Shown here piece by piece: positions 35,758 to 43,029 of a stretch of DNA of 51,690 nucleotides. Made by a program: the position numbers and the translations under genes. The notes beneath the pieces were generated by a model. It was not told the origin of the DNA. It searched no databases and saw only the letters and a list, made by a program, of their open reading frames with translations. How positions within the stretch are numbered: the first letter of the stretch is position 1; every line of letters begins with the position of its first letter. This stretch comes from an uncultured Acidobacteriota bacterium (GTDB lineage: Bacteria; Acidobacteriota; UBA6911; CAINFC01): positions 1 through 51,690 of the forward strand of contig CAINFC010000244.1 in NCBI GenBank assembly GCA_903847975.1. The letters are read 5' to 3'.

Positions 35758-35859
35758 AGCACCCGGCTGCTTTTTTCTTTTCCACCTTCCCATCTTCCTG
35801 CGAAAAAAACTCACAGGAAGATACGGAAGGACGGGAAGAAAAGCGGAAGAGCCGGGTGA
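35758..35859. repeat. Family C inverted repeat
   Basis: Imperfect inverted repeat of about 45 bp per arm between the lactonase and dehydratase genes. Its core is CTTCCCATCTTCCTGCGA (35786-35803) facing TCACAGGAAGATACGGAAGG (35811-35830), with outer arms CACCCGGCT...CTTTT and AAAAGCGG...CCGGGTG. Related cores occur at 41388-41405, 41752-41785 (opposite strand) and 49657-49675. Confidence 0.7.
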
Positions 35860-35921
35860 GGGAAATACGTGACTTTTTTCGAATGAACCAGAATGATTCC
35901 TTTTTATCTCCGGAGATCCGC

Positions 35922-37163
35922 ATGAATACACCAGGAAACCGCCGACATTTTCTCTCCTCTCTTCTGGCCCTCCCTCTGGCCGGCCGCTATCAGGCTTTGG
36001 CTGCCCAGGCGCCCCCGATGAAAGTCACACGGATCGACAGCCTCTACTGGAATTCGCGGGATGACGCGCCCTTCTGGCCTCACTGGACCTGGCTGCGGCT
36101 GCATACCGACACCGGAATCACGGCCGTCGGCGAAACCTATCCGCGCGGCGAAGCGGAGGCGGCCATGATCCACACCCAGCTCTCGCGCCTGCTCCTGGGC
36201 CGCGACCCGCGGAACATCGAACGGCTCTGGTCCGACTTTTACCACACCATCGACTACCAGATTGCCGGCGGGACGGAAATGCGGGTGCTGAGCGCCTGCG
36301 ACCTGGCCCTGTGGGACCTGCTGGGCAAGTCGCTCAACGCTCCGGTCTATCAGCTGCTCGGCGGGAAAGCCAACCCGCGGGTCCGCCTGTACAACACCTG
36401 CTTCCCGCACCGGTACGATTTTCTCAAGGAGCCGGACCGGATCATGCGCGAGCTGATCGACCGCTACGGCATACGGGCCATTAAAATTTGGCCCTTCGAT
36501 CCGGCGGCACACTCCACCTCCCGCCAGTACATTACCAGCGAGCAGATAGAGACCGCGCTGTTTCCGGTGCGCCTGCTGCGGGAGAAGTTCGGAAAAGAGA
36601 TCGAAATTCTCATCGAGTTTCACAGCCTCTGGCCGCTGACCGCGGCGGTGCGCATCGCCAGGGCGCTGGAACCCTACCAGCCGATGTGGCTGGAGGATAT
36701 GCTGCTGCCGGGGCATTTTGCGCAGTACCGGCAGCTGGCGGAATCCACCTCGCTGCCGCTGACGGTCGGGGAGCGCATGGCCGGCAAGCTGCAGTTCCAG
36801 CAGCTGCTGGAAAGCCGGGCGGCCAAATTCATCATGTTCGACGTCTGCTGGTGCGGCGGAATCACCGAGGCCCGCAAGATCGCCGCCATGGCCGATTCCT
36901 ACCAGCTGCCGGTGGCCCCGCACACCGCCGGCGGCCCGCTGCTGTTTTACGCCTCCACCCATCTGACTGCCGCCAGCCCGAATGTGTGGATCCAGGAAAG
37001 CTGCCAGCGGTTCTACGAGAACGACTGGCCGCTCATGCTGGAAAACCCGCTCCTGCCACGGGACGGCTCGATTGCCGCCCCGGAAGGGCCGGGATTCGGC
37101 ATGCGGATCAAGCCGGAAATCTGGGAGCACCCCAAGGCCATTCGCCGCACCACGGCACTCTGA
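35922..37163 (+). CDS. Tat-exported enolase-superfamily acid-sugar dehydratase (GalD-like)
   Basis: Mandelate racemase/muconate lactonising enzyme family protein of 413 residues. GNRRHFLSSLLALPLAG (5-21) is a Tat-like signal. Proposed residues are Lys188 in IKIW, metal ligands Glu232 (IEFH), Glu258 (WLED) and Glu284 (GER), and His234 and His334 (APHTAGG). The E-F-H and late His positions follow the D-x-H and His pair of D-galactonate dehydratase (GalD), so an aldonate dehydratase is the best guess, giving a 2-keto-3-deoxy acid. The start at 35922 has CGGAGA 7 nt upstream; an open frame reaching 35721 crosses the repeat and is not coding. Export of such an enzyme is unusual. Confidence 0.82.
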   Translation: MNTPGNRRHFLSSLLALPLAGRYQALAAQAPPMKVTRIDSLYWNSRDDAPFWPHWTWLRLHTDTGITAVGETYPRGEAEAAMIHTQLSRLLLGRDPRNIERLWSDFYHTIDYQIAGGTEMRVLSACDLALWDLLGKSLNAPVYQLLGGKANPRVRLYNTCFPHRYDFLKEPDRIMRELIDRYGIRAIKIWPFDPAAHSTSRQYITSEQIETALFPVRLLREKFGKEIEILIEFHSLWPLTAAVRIARALEPYQPMWLEDMLLPGHFAQYRQLAESTSLPLTVGERMAGKLQFQQLLESRAAKFIMFDVCWCGGITEARKIAAMADSYQLPVAPHTAGGPLLFYASTHLTAASPNVWIQESCQRFYENDWPLMLENPLLPRDGSIAAPEGPGFGMRIKPEIWEHPKAIRRTTAL

Positions 37164-37232
37164 GGTTCGTTCCGGGTTCGGGCGTATTCCCGCGCGAAAA
37201 AAAGTCGGCGGGAAGAGCGGAAAGCGCCGTGC

Positions 37233-38609
37233 TCAAGGGTGCTGCCAGCGCCTCTCGATTTCCTCCAGGGTGCGCCCCTTGGTTTCCGGCACCATGGCAT
37301 ATACGAACCACAGCGCCGCCAGGCTGCAGGCAGCGTAGACCCAGAAGGTGATCGCCGGACCGATGGACGGGTTGTCGTTCAACATCGGGAAAGTCTGTGC
37401 CACGATATAGCAGGCGGTCCAGATGGTGAAGGTGGCCACCGACATGGCCCTGCCGCGCACTTTGGTCGGGAAGATCTCCGAGCATAGAATCCAGGGAATC
37501 GGCCCCAGGGCCATGGCAAAGGCCCCGATAAAAGCCAGAATGGCGAACAGCAGGGGGCGTCCGTTCAGCCCGACGTGAAACATCCAGCCGACGGCGGCCA
37601 GAGCCATCACCTGCATGGTCAGCCCGAACAGCAGCAGGGGTCGCCTTCCGGCCCGGTCCACCAGGGCGATGGCCACGAAAGTCAGCAGCAGGTTGACCAG
37701 CCCGACTATCACCGAGGAGAGGAAGGAGTCCTTCACGCCGACTCCCGCGGTGGTAAAGATCTTGGTGGAATAATAGGTGATGGCGTTGATGCCGCTGAAC
37801 TGGCTGAAGGCCATCAGCAGCACGGCGACCACCAGCGGCCGCCGGAACCGGGAGTGGAAGAGCTCCGAGAAGCGGCCCTCCTCTTCGCGGAGCACCGCTT
37901 TCACCGCGGCGACCTCCTGCCGGGCGTGCTCCGGGCCGCCGACGCCCTCCAGGATGCGCCGGGCTTCCTCGTCGCGGCCGGCGCCGATCAGCCAGCGCGG
38001 GCTTTCCGGCACGAAAAACAGCAGCGCCAGGAGCCAGACGGCGGGCACGGCTTCCGCCCCGAGCATCCATCGCCACCCGCTCCGGGCGTTCCATATCTCG
38101 TCTCCCAGGTTCTGGATGCAGGCGTTGGCCAGCAGCGTCAGGAACACCCCGACGACGATCCCCAGCTGGAAGAGCGAGCCCAGGCGGCCGCGACGCTTGG
38201 CCGGAGCCAGCTCGGCGATGTAGATCGGGCAGATCATGGAGGAGGAGCCGATCCCCAGGCCGCTGATGAAGCGGGCGGCCAGAAATTCCATGAAGGTGCG
38301 CGGGATGGCCGAAAGAACGCCACTCACGGCGTAGAGCAGCGCGCAGAGAAACAGCACCTTGCGCCGCCCGAAGCGGTCGCTGAGGAAGCCGGCGAACATC
38401 GCTCCGGGGATGCAGCCCAGGATGGCGCTGGCCCCGGCGATTCCTTCCTGCATGGGATTGAGCTGGAAGTGCGCCTTGAGGTACTGGTTGGCCCCGTTGA
38501 TAACGGCGGTATCATAGCCAAACAGGAATCCGCCGGTGGCGGCCACCAGGGTCACCAGGGCGAGAGAAGAGGAGACGGGGGCATCTCCCAGGGACGCGGG
38601 CTGTTTCAT
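37233..38609 (-). CDS. MFS sugar transporter (sugar porter family)
   Basis: Inner-membrane proton-linked sugar carrier of 458 residues with 12 predicted helices. Sugar-porter signatures are seen: GYDTAVINGA in helix 1, DRFGRRK after helix 2, PESPRWLI before the central loop, QFSGINAITYYS in helix 7, DRAGRRP, and PETKGRTLEEIE at the C terminus. It resembles XylE/GalP-type importers, with monosaccharides such as xylose, galactose or glucose as likely cargo. It is convergent with the dehydratase gene (69 bp gap) and divergent from the propeller protein at 38826. The 216-bp upstream gap shows no clear promoter to me. Confidence 0.92.
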   Translation of the reverse strand: MKQPASLGDAPVSSSLALVTLVAATGGFLFGYDTAVINGANQYLKAHFQLNPMQEGIAGASAILGCIPGAMFAGFLSDRFGRRKVLFLCALLYAVSGVLSAIPRTFMEFLAARFISGLGIGSSSMICPIYIAELAPAKRRGRLGSLFQLGIVVGVFLTLLANACIQNLGDEIWNARSGWRWMLGAEAVPAVWLLALLFFVPESPRWLIGAGRDEEARRILEGVGGPEHARQEVAAVKAVLREEEGRFSELFHSRFRRPLVVAVLLMAFSQFSGINAITYYSTKIFTTAGVGVKDSFLSSVIVGLVNLLLTFVAIALVDRAGRRPLLLFGLTMQVMALAAVGWMFHVGLNGRPLLFAILAFIGAFAMALGPIPWILCSEIFPTKVRGRAMSVATFTIWTACYIVAQTFPMLNDNPSIGPAITFWVYAACSLAALWFVYAMVPETKGRTLEEIERRWQHP

Positions 38610-38825
38610 TCTTCTTCGATCCTCATTGAGAAAAGTAGAGCCGATTCAATCGTTCGGGGTTCCGGAACACCCTGCCAGTTTACGGTCTTTTCCTTCCGAA
38701 ATCAACCGCGGGCCGAGCGTCCTGCTCACGGAGTGCCGCCGACATGCGGTCCGCCGCCTCTTGTTATCCGTATGCCGCTGCCCTAAAATGGGGGAAGGTG
38801 TTGAAAGTGGTGGATAGGGAGGCGT

Positions 38826-41108
38826 ATGAATAAAAAGGACCGGCTCCGGGTTCTCCTGGAGTGGATGGTGCTGCTGTCGATCAGTGTGGGCGCGTCATGG
38901 GCGGAAATCCGGAAACCGTCCCATCCCCGGTGGAAACCGGAGCCCGACCGGGTTTACCTGCAGGATGTAGGGCAGAGGGTGCGCAGTGCCTCGCCGATCC
39001 TATCCGCAGCCTGGTACGGCGAAAGGCTTTTCGCCGGCGACGCGGCCGGTCTTCTCGAGCTGACCGATGGGAACCTGGTGCGGGTGACCGGCCCCTCCGG
39101 TCCGGTGCGGCGCCTGAAAGCGATTCAGGACGTGCTTTACGCCGCCACCGAGCGTGGTCTGTGGCGCCTACAAGGGGCCTCCTGGCAGCCGATTGGCGAA
39201 CGGCCGGTTGCCGACGTCTGTCTTCACCTCGGCGTGCTCCTGGCCGCTTCCGGCAATCAGGTGTGGAAGGTCGAAGGGGACCGGCTGGTGTCGATCAGCG
39301 ATTCCTCCCGCTTCCCGGTGGAAGGGGTGGCTTCCTACAGCGGGAACGTCTATGTGCGCCATCCGCAGCGCCTGGGAGTCCTGGAAGGGAAGACGCTCAC
39401 CCTGGAAGACGTGCAGGACTGGGGCAACCTGCCCACCGGCTCTTCCACACGCGATTTTCTTTCCCTGGGCAGCCGGCTGCTGGTGGCCACCGACCGCGGG
39501 CTGGCGGCCCTCCGGGGTATGACCTGGTATGAAACCCGAGGCGAAGACGGGCTGTGCTACGAGGATACCACCTGCCTGGCGGAGGGATTTGCCGGGGACC
39601 TCTGGATCGGAACGACGCGAGGGGCCATCCGCCAGGTGGGCGCCGAATTTCATTATTACGGCAGCGGCCGGTGGCTGCCCCACGATCGCGTCAACGCCGT
39701 TGCGGTCGGAGGCAGCCGGGTATGCATTGCCACGGACGGGGGCCTCGGGCTGATCTCCTATGAGCCCTACACGCTGCGCAAGAAAGCGGCTTGGTATGAA
39801 CGCTGGCTGGAAGAATGGGGGATGAAGCGGCTGGGATTCACCCACGCGCTCGGGAAGCGGAATGGAGAATGGCTCCGCGTGGTCGGCGAAAACGATGTCG
39901 GCTTCAGCGCTCATTATCTGGCGGCCAGGTGCTACGAATATGGAGTGACCCGCGATCCCGCGGCCCGCGCCGCGGCCCTCGACTCGATGACCATGATCAA
40001 GTGGAGCGAGGAGATCACCACCATCCCGGGCTTTCCGGCCCGGAGCATCTGGGCCGTCGGCCAGAAGGGGATCAAAGCCAAGGAGGGTTCGGACATTCTT
40101 ACCGACCAATGGCATCCGACGCCCGACGGTTGCTGGGAATGGAAAGGAAACACCAGCAGCGACGAGACCGACGCACACGCCTATGCCGTGACGTTGTTTC
40201 TGGAGCTGGTGGCCGAGGGCCGGGAGCGCGACATGGCAGTGGAGCACCTCCGCCGCGTTTTCGGTCACATCGTCGACCATGGCTGGACGTTGCGCGACGT
40301 CGACGGGTTGCCGACGCGCTGGGCGCGCTGGGACCCGGAGTACCTGAACAGTCCGAACGGTTTTCTCGCTCGCGGCCTGAATGGGCTGGAGGCTTTCAGC
40401 ATGGTCACCTCCTCTTTTCATTTTACGAAGGATGCGAAGTTCCAGAAAGGCAGGGAGCATTTGCTGCAGCAAGGGTACCTGAAGGATATCCTGCGCCAGA
40501 AGCAGGCCTTTCCTCCGGGATTATATACCGACCATGACGACCGGCTGGCCTTCCTGGCCTACGATCCGCTGCTGCGCTACGAAACCGACCCCAACCTGCG
40601 GTCACTTTGGCTGCGGAGCCTGGAGCGGAGCTGGGAGGTGAAGCGAATCGAGAGCGTCCCTTGGTATAACTATATTTACGGGGCGGCCACGGGAAATGAC
40701 TGCGAGAGCGACCGCGCCGCAGCCCACCTGCGGGACTGGCCGCTGGATCTGGTGGCCTGGAGTCAGTTCAATTCCCATCGCCACGATATACGCACGCCGA
40801 AGGGATACCGCAACTACTCCGACCGGATCCGGGCCCTAAGCCCGCGCGAAGTCGGGCCCCAACGCGTCAACCGCGACTGGACGGTTCTGGATAACGACGG
40901 CAAGGGCAACAGCGTGGTCGACCCGGCCTGCTGGCTGGAGCAGTACTGGATGGGGCGCTACTACGGATTCATCGAGGCTCCGACGGCGACAGACCGGGAG
41001 CTTCTTTCTGTTCCTCATCGCGGTCTCCGGCTGGGAGCGGAGCCCTACGGCGGTCCGCCCCGCCCGCAGCTGCCGATCAAGCCGCCTGCCGGATCGGCGG
41101 CCCGGTAG
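38826..41108 (+). CDS. Secreted propeller plus helical-domain protein of unknown function
   Basis: Exported protein of 760 residues. A signal peptide (about 1-26) precedes a beta-propeller (about 50-315) built of short blades such as LLVATDRGLAAL, LWIGTTRGAIR and VCIATDGGLGLI, like the ligand-binding sensor propellers of hybrid two-component systems, but no kinase follows. The second half (about 320-740) is helical with conserved-looking polar runs (GNTSSDETDAHAYA, WARWDPEYLNSPNG, NDCESDR) and resembles (alpha/alpha) barrel enzymes. I do not recognise a named family for this half. GGGAGG lies just before the ATG. It may be a glycan-degrading or glycan-binding enzyme; function is unassigned. 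Confidence 0.8.
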   Translation: MNKKDRLRVLLEWMVLLSISVGASWAEIRKPSHPRWKPEPDRVYLQDVGQRVRSASPILSAAWYGERLFAGDAAGLLELTDGNLVRVTGPSGPVRRLKAIQDVLYAATERGLWRLQGASWQPIGERPVADVCLHLGVLLAASGNQVWKVEGDRLVSISDSSRFPVEGVASYSGNVYVRHPQRLGVLEGKTLTLEDVQDWGNLPTGSSTRDFLSLGSRLLVATDRGLAALRGMTWYETRGEDGLCYEDTTCLAEGFAGDLWIGTTRGAIRQVGAEFHYYGSGRWLPHDRVNAVAVGGSRVCIATDGGLGLISYEPYTLRKKAAWYERWLEEWGMKRLGFTHALGKRNGEWLRVVGENDVGFSAHYLAARCYEYGVTRDPAARAAALDSMTMIKWSEEITTIPGFPARSIWAVGQKGIKAKEGSDILTDQWHPTPDGCWEWKGNTSSDETDAHAYAVTLFLELVAEGRERDMAVEHLRRVFGHIVDHGWTLRDVDGLPTRWARWDPEYLNSPNGFLARGLNGLEAFSMVTSSFHFTKDAKFQKGREHLLQQGYLKDILRQKQAFPPGLYTDHDDRLAFLAYDPLLRYETDPNLRSLWLRSLERSWEVKRIESVPWYNYIYGAATGNDCESDRAAAHLRDWPLDLVAWSQFNSHRHDIRTPKGYRNYSDRIRALSPREVGPQRVNRDWTVLDNDGKGNSVVDPACWLEQYWMGRYYGFIEAPTATDRELLSVPHRGLRLGAEPYGGPPRPQLPIKPPAGSAAR

Positions 41109-41179
41109 GGGGAGCAGCTGTCCGGAAATGGATGGCTCAAGGCGGTGAAATAAAAAACTGATGGGTAGGACAATTTTTT

Positions 41180-41207
41180 TTGAATTGTGTGACAGAGATC
41201 GCATAAT
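41180..41207 (+). promoter_or_regulatory. Possible promoter of a small RNA
   Basis: TTGAAT (41180-41185), 16 bp, CATAAT (41202-41207). Transcription would start near 41214, about 83 nt before the U-tract of the hairpin at 41258-41296. The match is moderate. Confidence 0.35.
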
Positions 41208-41213
41208 CGGGTT

Positions 41214-41296
41214 GATTTATTCATTAAAATGACAGACAACTAAATGCTTTTTCTGGTCGGCCGTTTCTCACCTCCCACGAGAGCGGCCGTTTTTTT
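41214..41296 (+). ncRNA. Candidate small RNA with anti-Shine-Dalgarno loop
   Basis: A short transcript is suggested by promoter-like boxes upstream and a strong intrinsic terminator. The terminator stem (CGGCCG at 41258-41263 and 41284-41289, then TCTC/GAGA) holds a 9-nt loop ACCTCCCAC and is followed by seven T. TCACCTCC across the stem-loop junction equals the 16S rRNA anti-Shine-Dalgarno core, a design seen in C-rich-loop bacterial small RNAs that block ribosome sites. It could equally be just the 3-prime terminator of the gene ending at 41108. Confidence 0.35.
41258..41296 (+). terminator. Intrinsic terminator with C-rich loop
   Basis: Stem 41258-41263/41284-41289 (CGGCCG), internal UU/G, then 41266-41269/41279-41282, loop 41270-41278, U-tract 41290-41296. 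It lies 149 bp after the stop codon at 41108. Confidence 0.75.
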
Positions 41297-41485
41297 ATGT
41301 CCAGCACCATGGAAGGAAGAAAGACCTGGCAACAAGACCTTTTCAGGCATCCCGGGAACAAGATTAGATGGATTCGCAAAACCTGATCTTCCCGTCTTCC
41401 TGTGAAAAGATTGGGCTTACGCGGGAATAAAGGCGGAGGGGCTTGCCACAAGGAAGGGGTGACATTTTATCGGCTCGTCAGATAA

Positions 41486-41752
41486 GATAATCTCGCAAAA
41501 AGTCCGGAATTCTTGCGAAAGCCCTGCAAGGGCTTCGGATCGCAGCCCAGGGTTGGCGCGCTTCGCGCCTACCCTGGGTAAGGATATTCGGATAGGACAA
41601 CCCTGCAGGGGTTGCGCAAAATCCAGCATTGGCGGTGTTTGCGCAGCCCTTAAAGGGCTGCTTGTGAAAAATCCGCTCACCCGGGGTAGCGCCTGGGCGG
41701 CGCAACCCCGGGCTGTGTTGCGGAACCCCTTCAGGGTTCCCACGATTTTTTT
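41486..41752. repeat. Family A repeat, copy near 41.5 kb
   Basis: It carries the same order of units as 1-292: AAGCCCTGCAAGGGCTT, the GGTTGGCGCGCTTCGCGCC hairpin, ACCCTGCAGGGGTTGCG, GCCCTTAAAGGGC, the CCCGGGGTAGCGCC hairpin, GAACCCCTTCAGGGTTCC and a T-run. Its left end (GAATTCTTGCGAAAGCCC) is the inverted counterpart of the right end of the copy at 293-530. Confidence 0.85.
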
Positions 41753-41787
41753 GCGAAGCCATCCGAGAAGGAAGATAGGGAAGAAAA

Positions 41788-42414
41788 ATGGGGCGTAGGA
41801 TTTTATCGCTGTTCCAGGATTTTCACCTGCTGGCAGGGCTGTTTGCGGCCCCGTTTCTTTTGGTGTATGCCGTTTCTGCCCTCCTGCTGAATCATCCCGG
41901 AATTCCGCTGGGTGAGACGGCCTGGTCTGCGGAGAAGACGGTTCCCGTGGAGCTGCCGACCGGCATGGAAGAGATGGATGCCGGAGCGCGGCTGAAGCCG
42001 GCGCAGGACCTGTTGCGGCAATCGGGCATATGGGGCGAGATCAGCTATATCGGCGCTTCCCGCAAGGAGCGAAAGTGGCTGATCCCGGTGACCCGCCCGG
42101 GCTACGAAGCCCGTCTGGAGGTGTCTCTGGCCGATCGAACGCTTTCGGTTCGCGAGCGCCGGACCGGATTTTGGGACAAGCTTTTGTACCTGCACAAAAT
42201 GCCCGGACCTCATCTGGCGGATTTACGCGGAAACTGGCTGGGGATGCGGATCTGGAAAATTCTGGCCGACACCACGGTCTGGCTTACACTGCTTCTGGCG
42301 GTCAGCGGTATCTGGCTTTGGGCCTCGGTCCGGTCGGAGCGCCGCCCGGGGCTGGTCCTGATCCTGGCCGGTATGATCATCCTGGGAGGTGCTGTCTATG
42401 CCGTCTGCCGCTGA
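41788..42414 (+). CDS. PepSY-associated membrane protein, half-unit 1
   Basis: Inner-membrane protein of 208 residues: one helix near 12-34, a periplasmic domain (about 36-150) and two helices near 158-177 and 187-206. The end of helix 1 (SALLLNHPG) and the later HKMPGP/WLGMRIWKILAD segment resemble PepSY-associated transmembrane proteins, often linked to iron uptake or reductase function. Its 3-prime end overlaps the next gene by 17 bp, and the two proteins share layout (VLNHP after helix 1, three helices, similar length), so they are probably paralogous partners made together. Confidence 0.75.
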   Translation: MGRRILSLFQDFHLLAGLFAAPFLLVYAVSALLLNHPGIPLGETAWSAEKTVPVELPTGMEEMDAGARLKPAQDLLRQSGIWGEISYIGASRKERKWLIPVTRPGYEARLEVSLADRTLSVRERRTGFWDKLLYLHKMPGPHLADLRGNWLGMRIWKILADTTVWLTLLLAVSGIWLWASVRSERRPGLVLILAGMIILGGAVYAVCR

Positions 42415-43012
42415 CCGCTGGAATCGCAAGCTCCATCTCTGGGTTGGTCTTTTTTCCCTTTCGGCTCTCGGTGTTTTCTTCCTTTCCGGGCTGGTGCTGA
42501 ATCATCCCAAATGGAATGTTGCCGGGTTCTGGAAGGAAAGGGTGGAGTCAAATCAGGTCCTCCCCGTATCGGCTCCATCGGCGGCCGACGCTCTCGGTGC
42601 CGCCCGGGAAGTGATGTCGCAGGTCGGGCTGCGCGGAGAAATCTCCCAGATCCGGATGTCCGAGAACGGAGTCATCCGGGGATTCCGCGTCACCCGCCCC
42701 GGCTCGATATCCGACCTGAGCATCGATTTCAGCATCTCGCGCGCCGGGATAAAGCGGATCGAGGTTAATGCCTGGGGAGCGATGAACATGCTCCATTCTT
42801 TTACCGGTGTGCGCCGCAGCGATCCGGCCCTGCAAACCAACGGGTGGGCTACCTGGCTCTGGCGTGTGATGATGGATGCCGTTTCGGCCGGGGTGATCCT
42901 TCTGGCCCTTTCCGGAATCTATCTCTGGTATGGGAGCGGCCGCCGGCGGCGGACCGGCCTGGCGGTGCTCGCCGGCGCTTTTCTGGTTCTTTTGTGGATC
43001 TTATGGTCCTGA
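42398..43012 (+). CDS. PepSY-associated membrane protein, half-unit 2
   Basis: Inner-membrane protein of 204 residues with the same plan as its upstream neighbour: KLHLWVGLFSLSALGVFFLSG helix near 11-31, LVLNHP, a periplasmic domain, MNMLHSFTGVRR (the counterpart of YLHKMPGP) and two C-terminal helices. The ATG at 42398 has GGGAGG 8 nt upstream, inside the previous gene, giving a 17-bp overlap that suggests translational coupling. Full-length PepSY-TM proteins carry such modules in a single chain; here they are split. Role unknown; a membrane redox or metal-related function is a family-based guess. Confidence 0.75.
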   Translation: MPSAADRWNRKLHLWVGLFSLSALGVFFLSGLVLNHPKWNVAGFWKERVESNQVLPVSAPSAADALGAAREVMSQVGLRGEISQIRMSENGVIRGFRVTRPGSISDLSIDFSISRAGIKRIEVNAWGAMNMLHSFTGVRRSDPALQTNGWATWLWRVMMDAVSAGVILLALSGIYLWYGSGRRRRTGLAVLAGAFLVLLWILWS

Positions 43013-43029
43013 AACAGCCGAGGGATTGG

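Larger units (their letters stand above)
41109..41787. other. Long intergenic region: possible small RNA, terminator and repeats
   Basis: This 679-bp gap has no supportable protein gene. It contains a promoter-like site and hairpin/U-tract (41180-41296), a family C core (41388-41405), a family A repeat (41486-41752) and a reversed family C core (41752-41785). About 41297-41385 shows nothing I recognise. Confidence 0.6.

Noticed and set aside
35721-35921. N-terminal extension of the dehydratase frame
   Set aside because: It translates the family C repeat; the ATG at 35922 has a ribosome site and gives a Tat signal directly.
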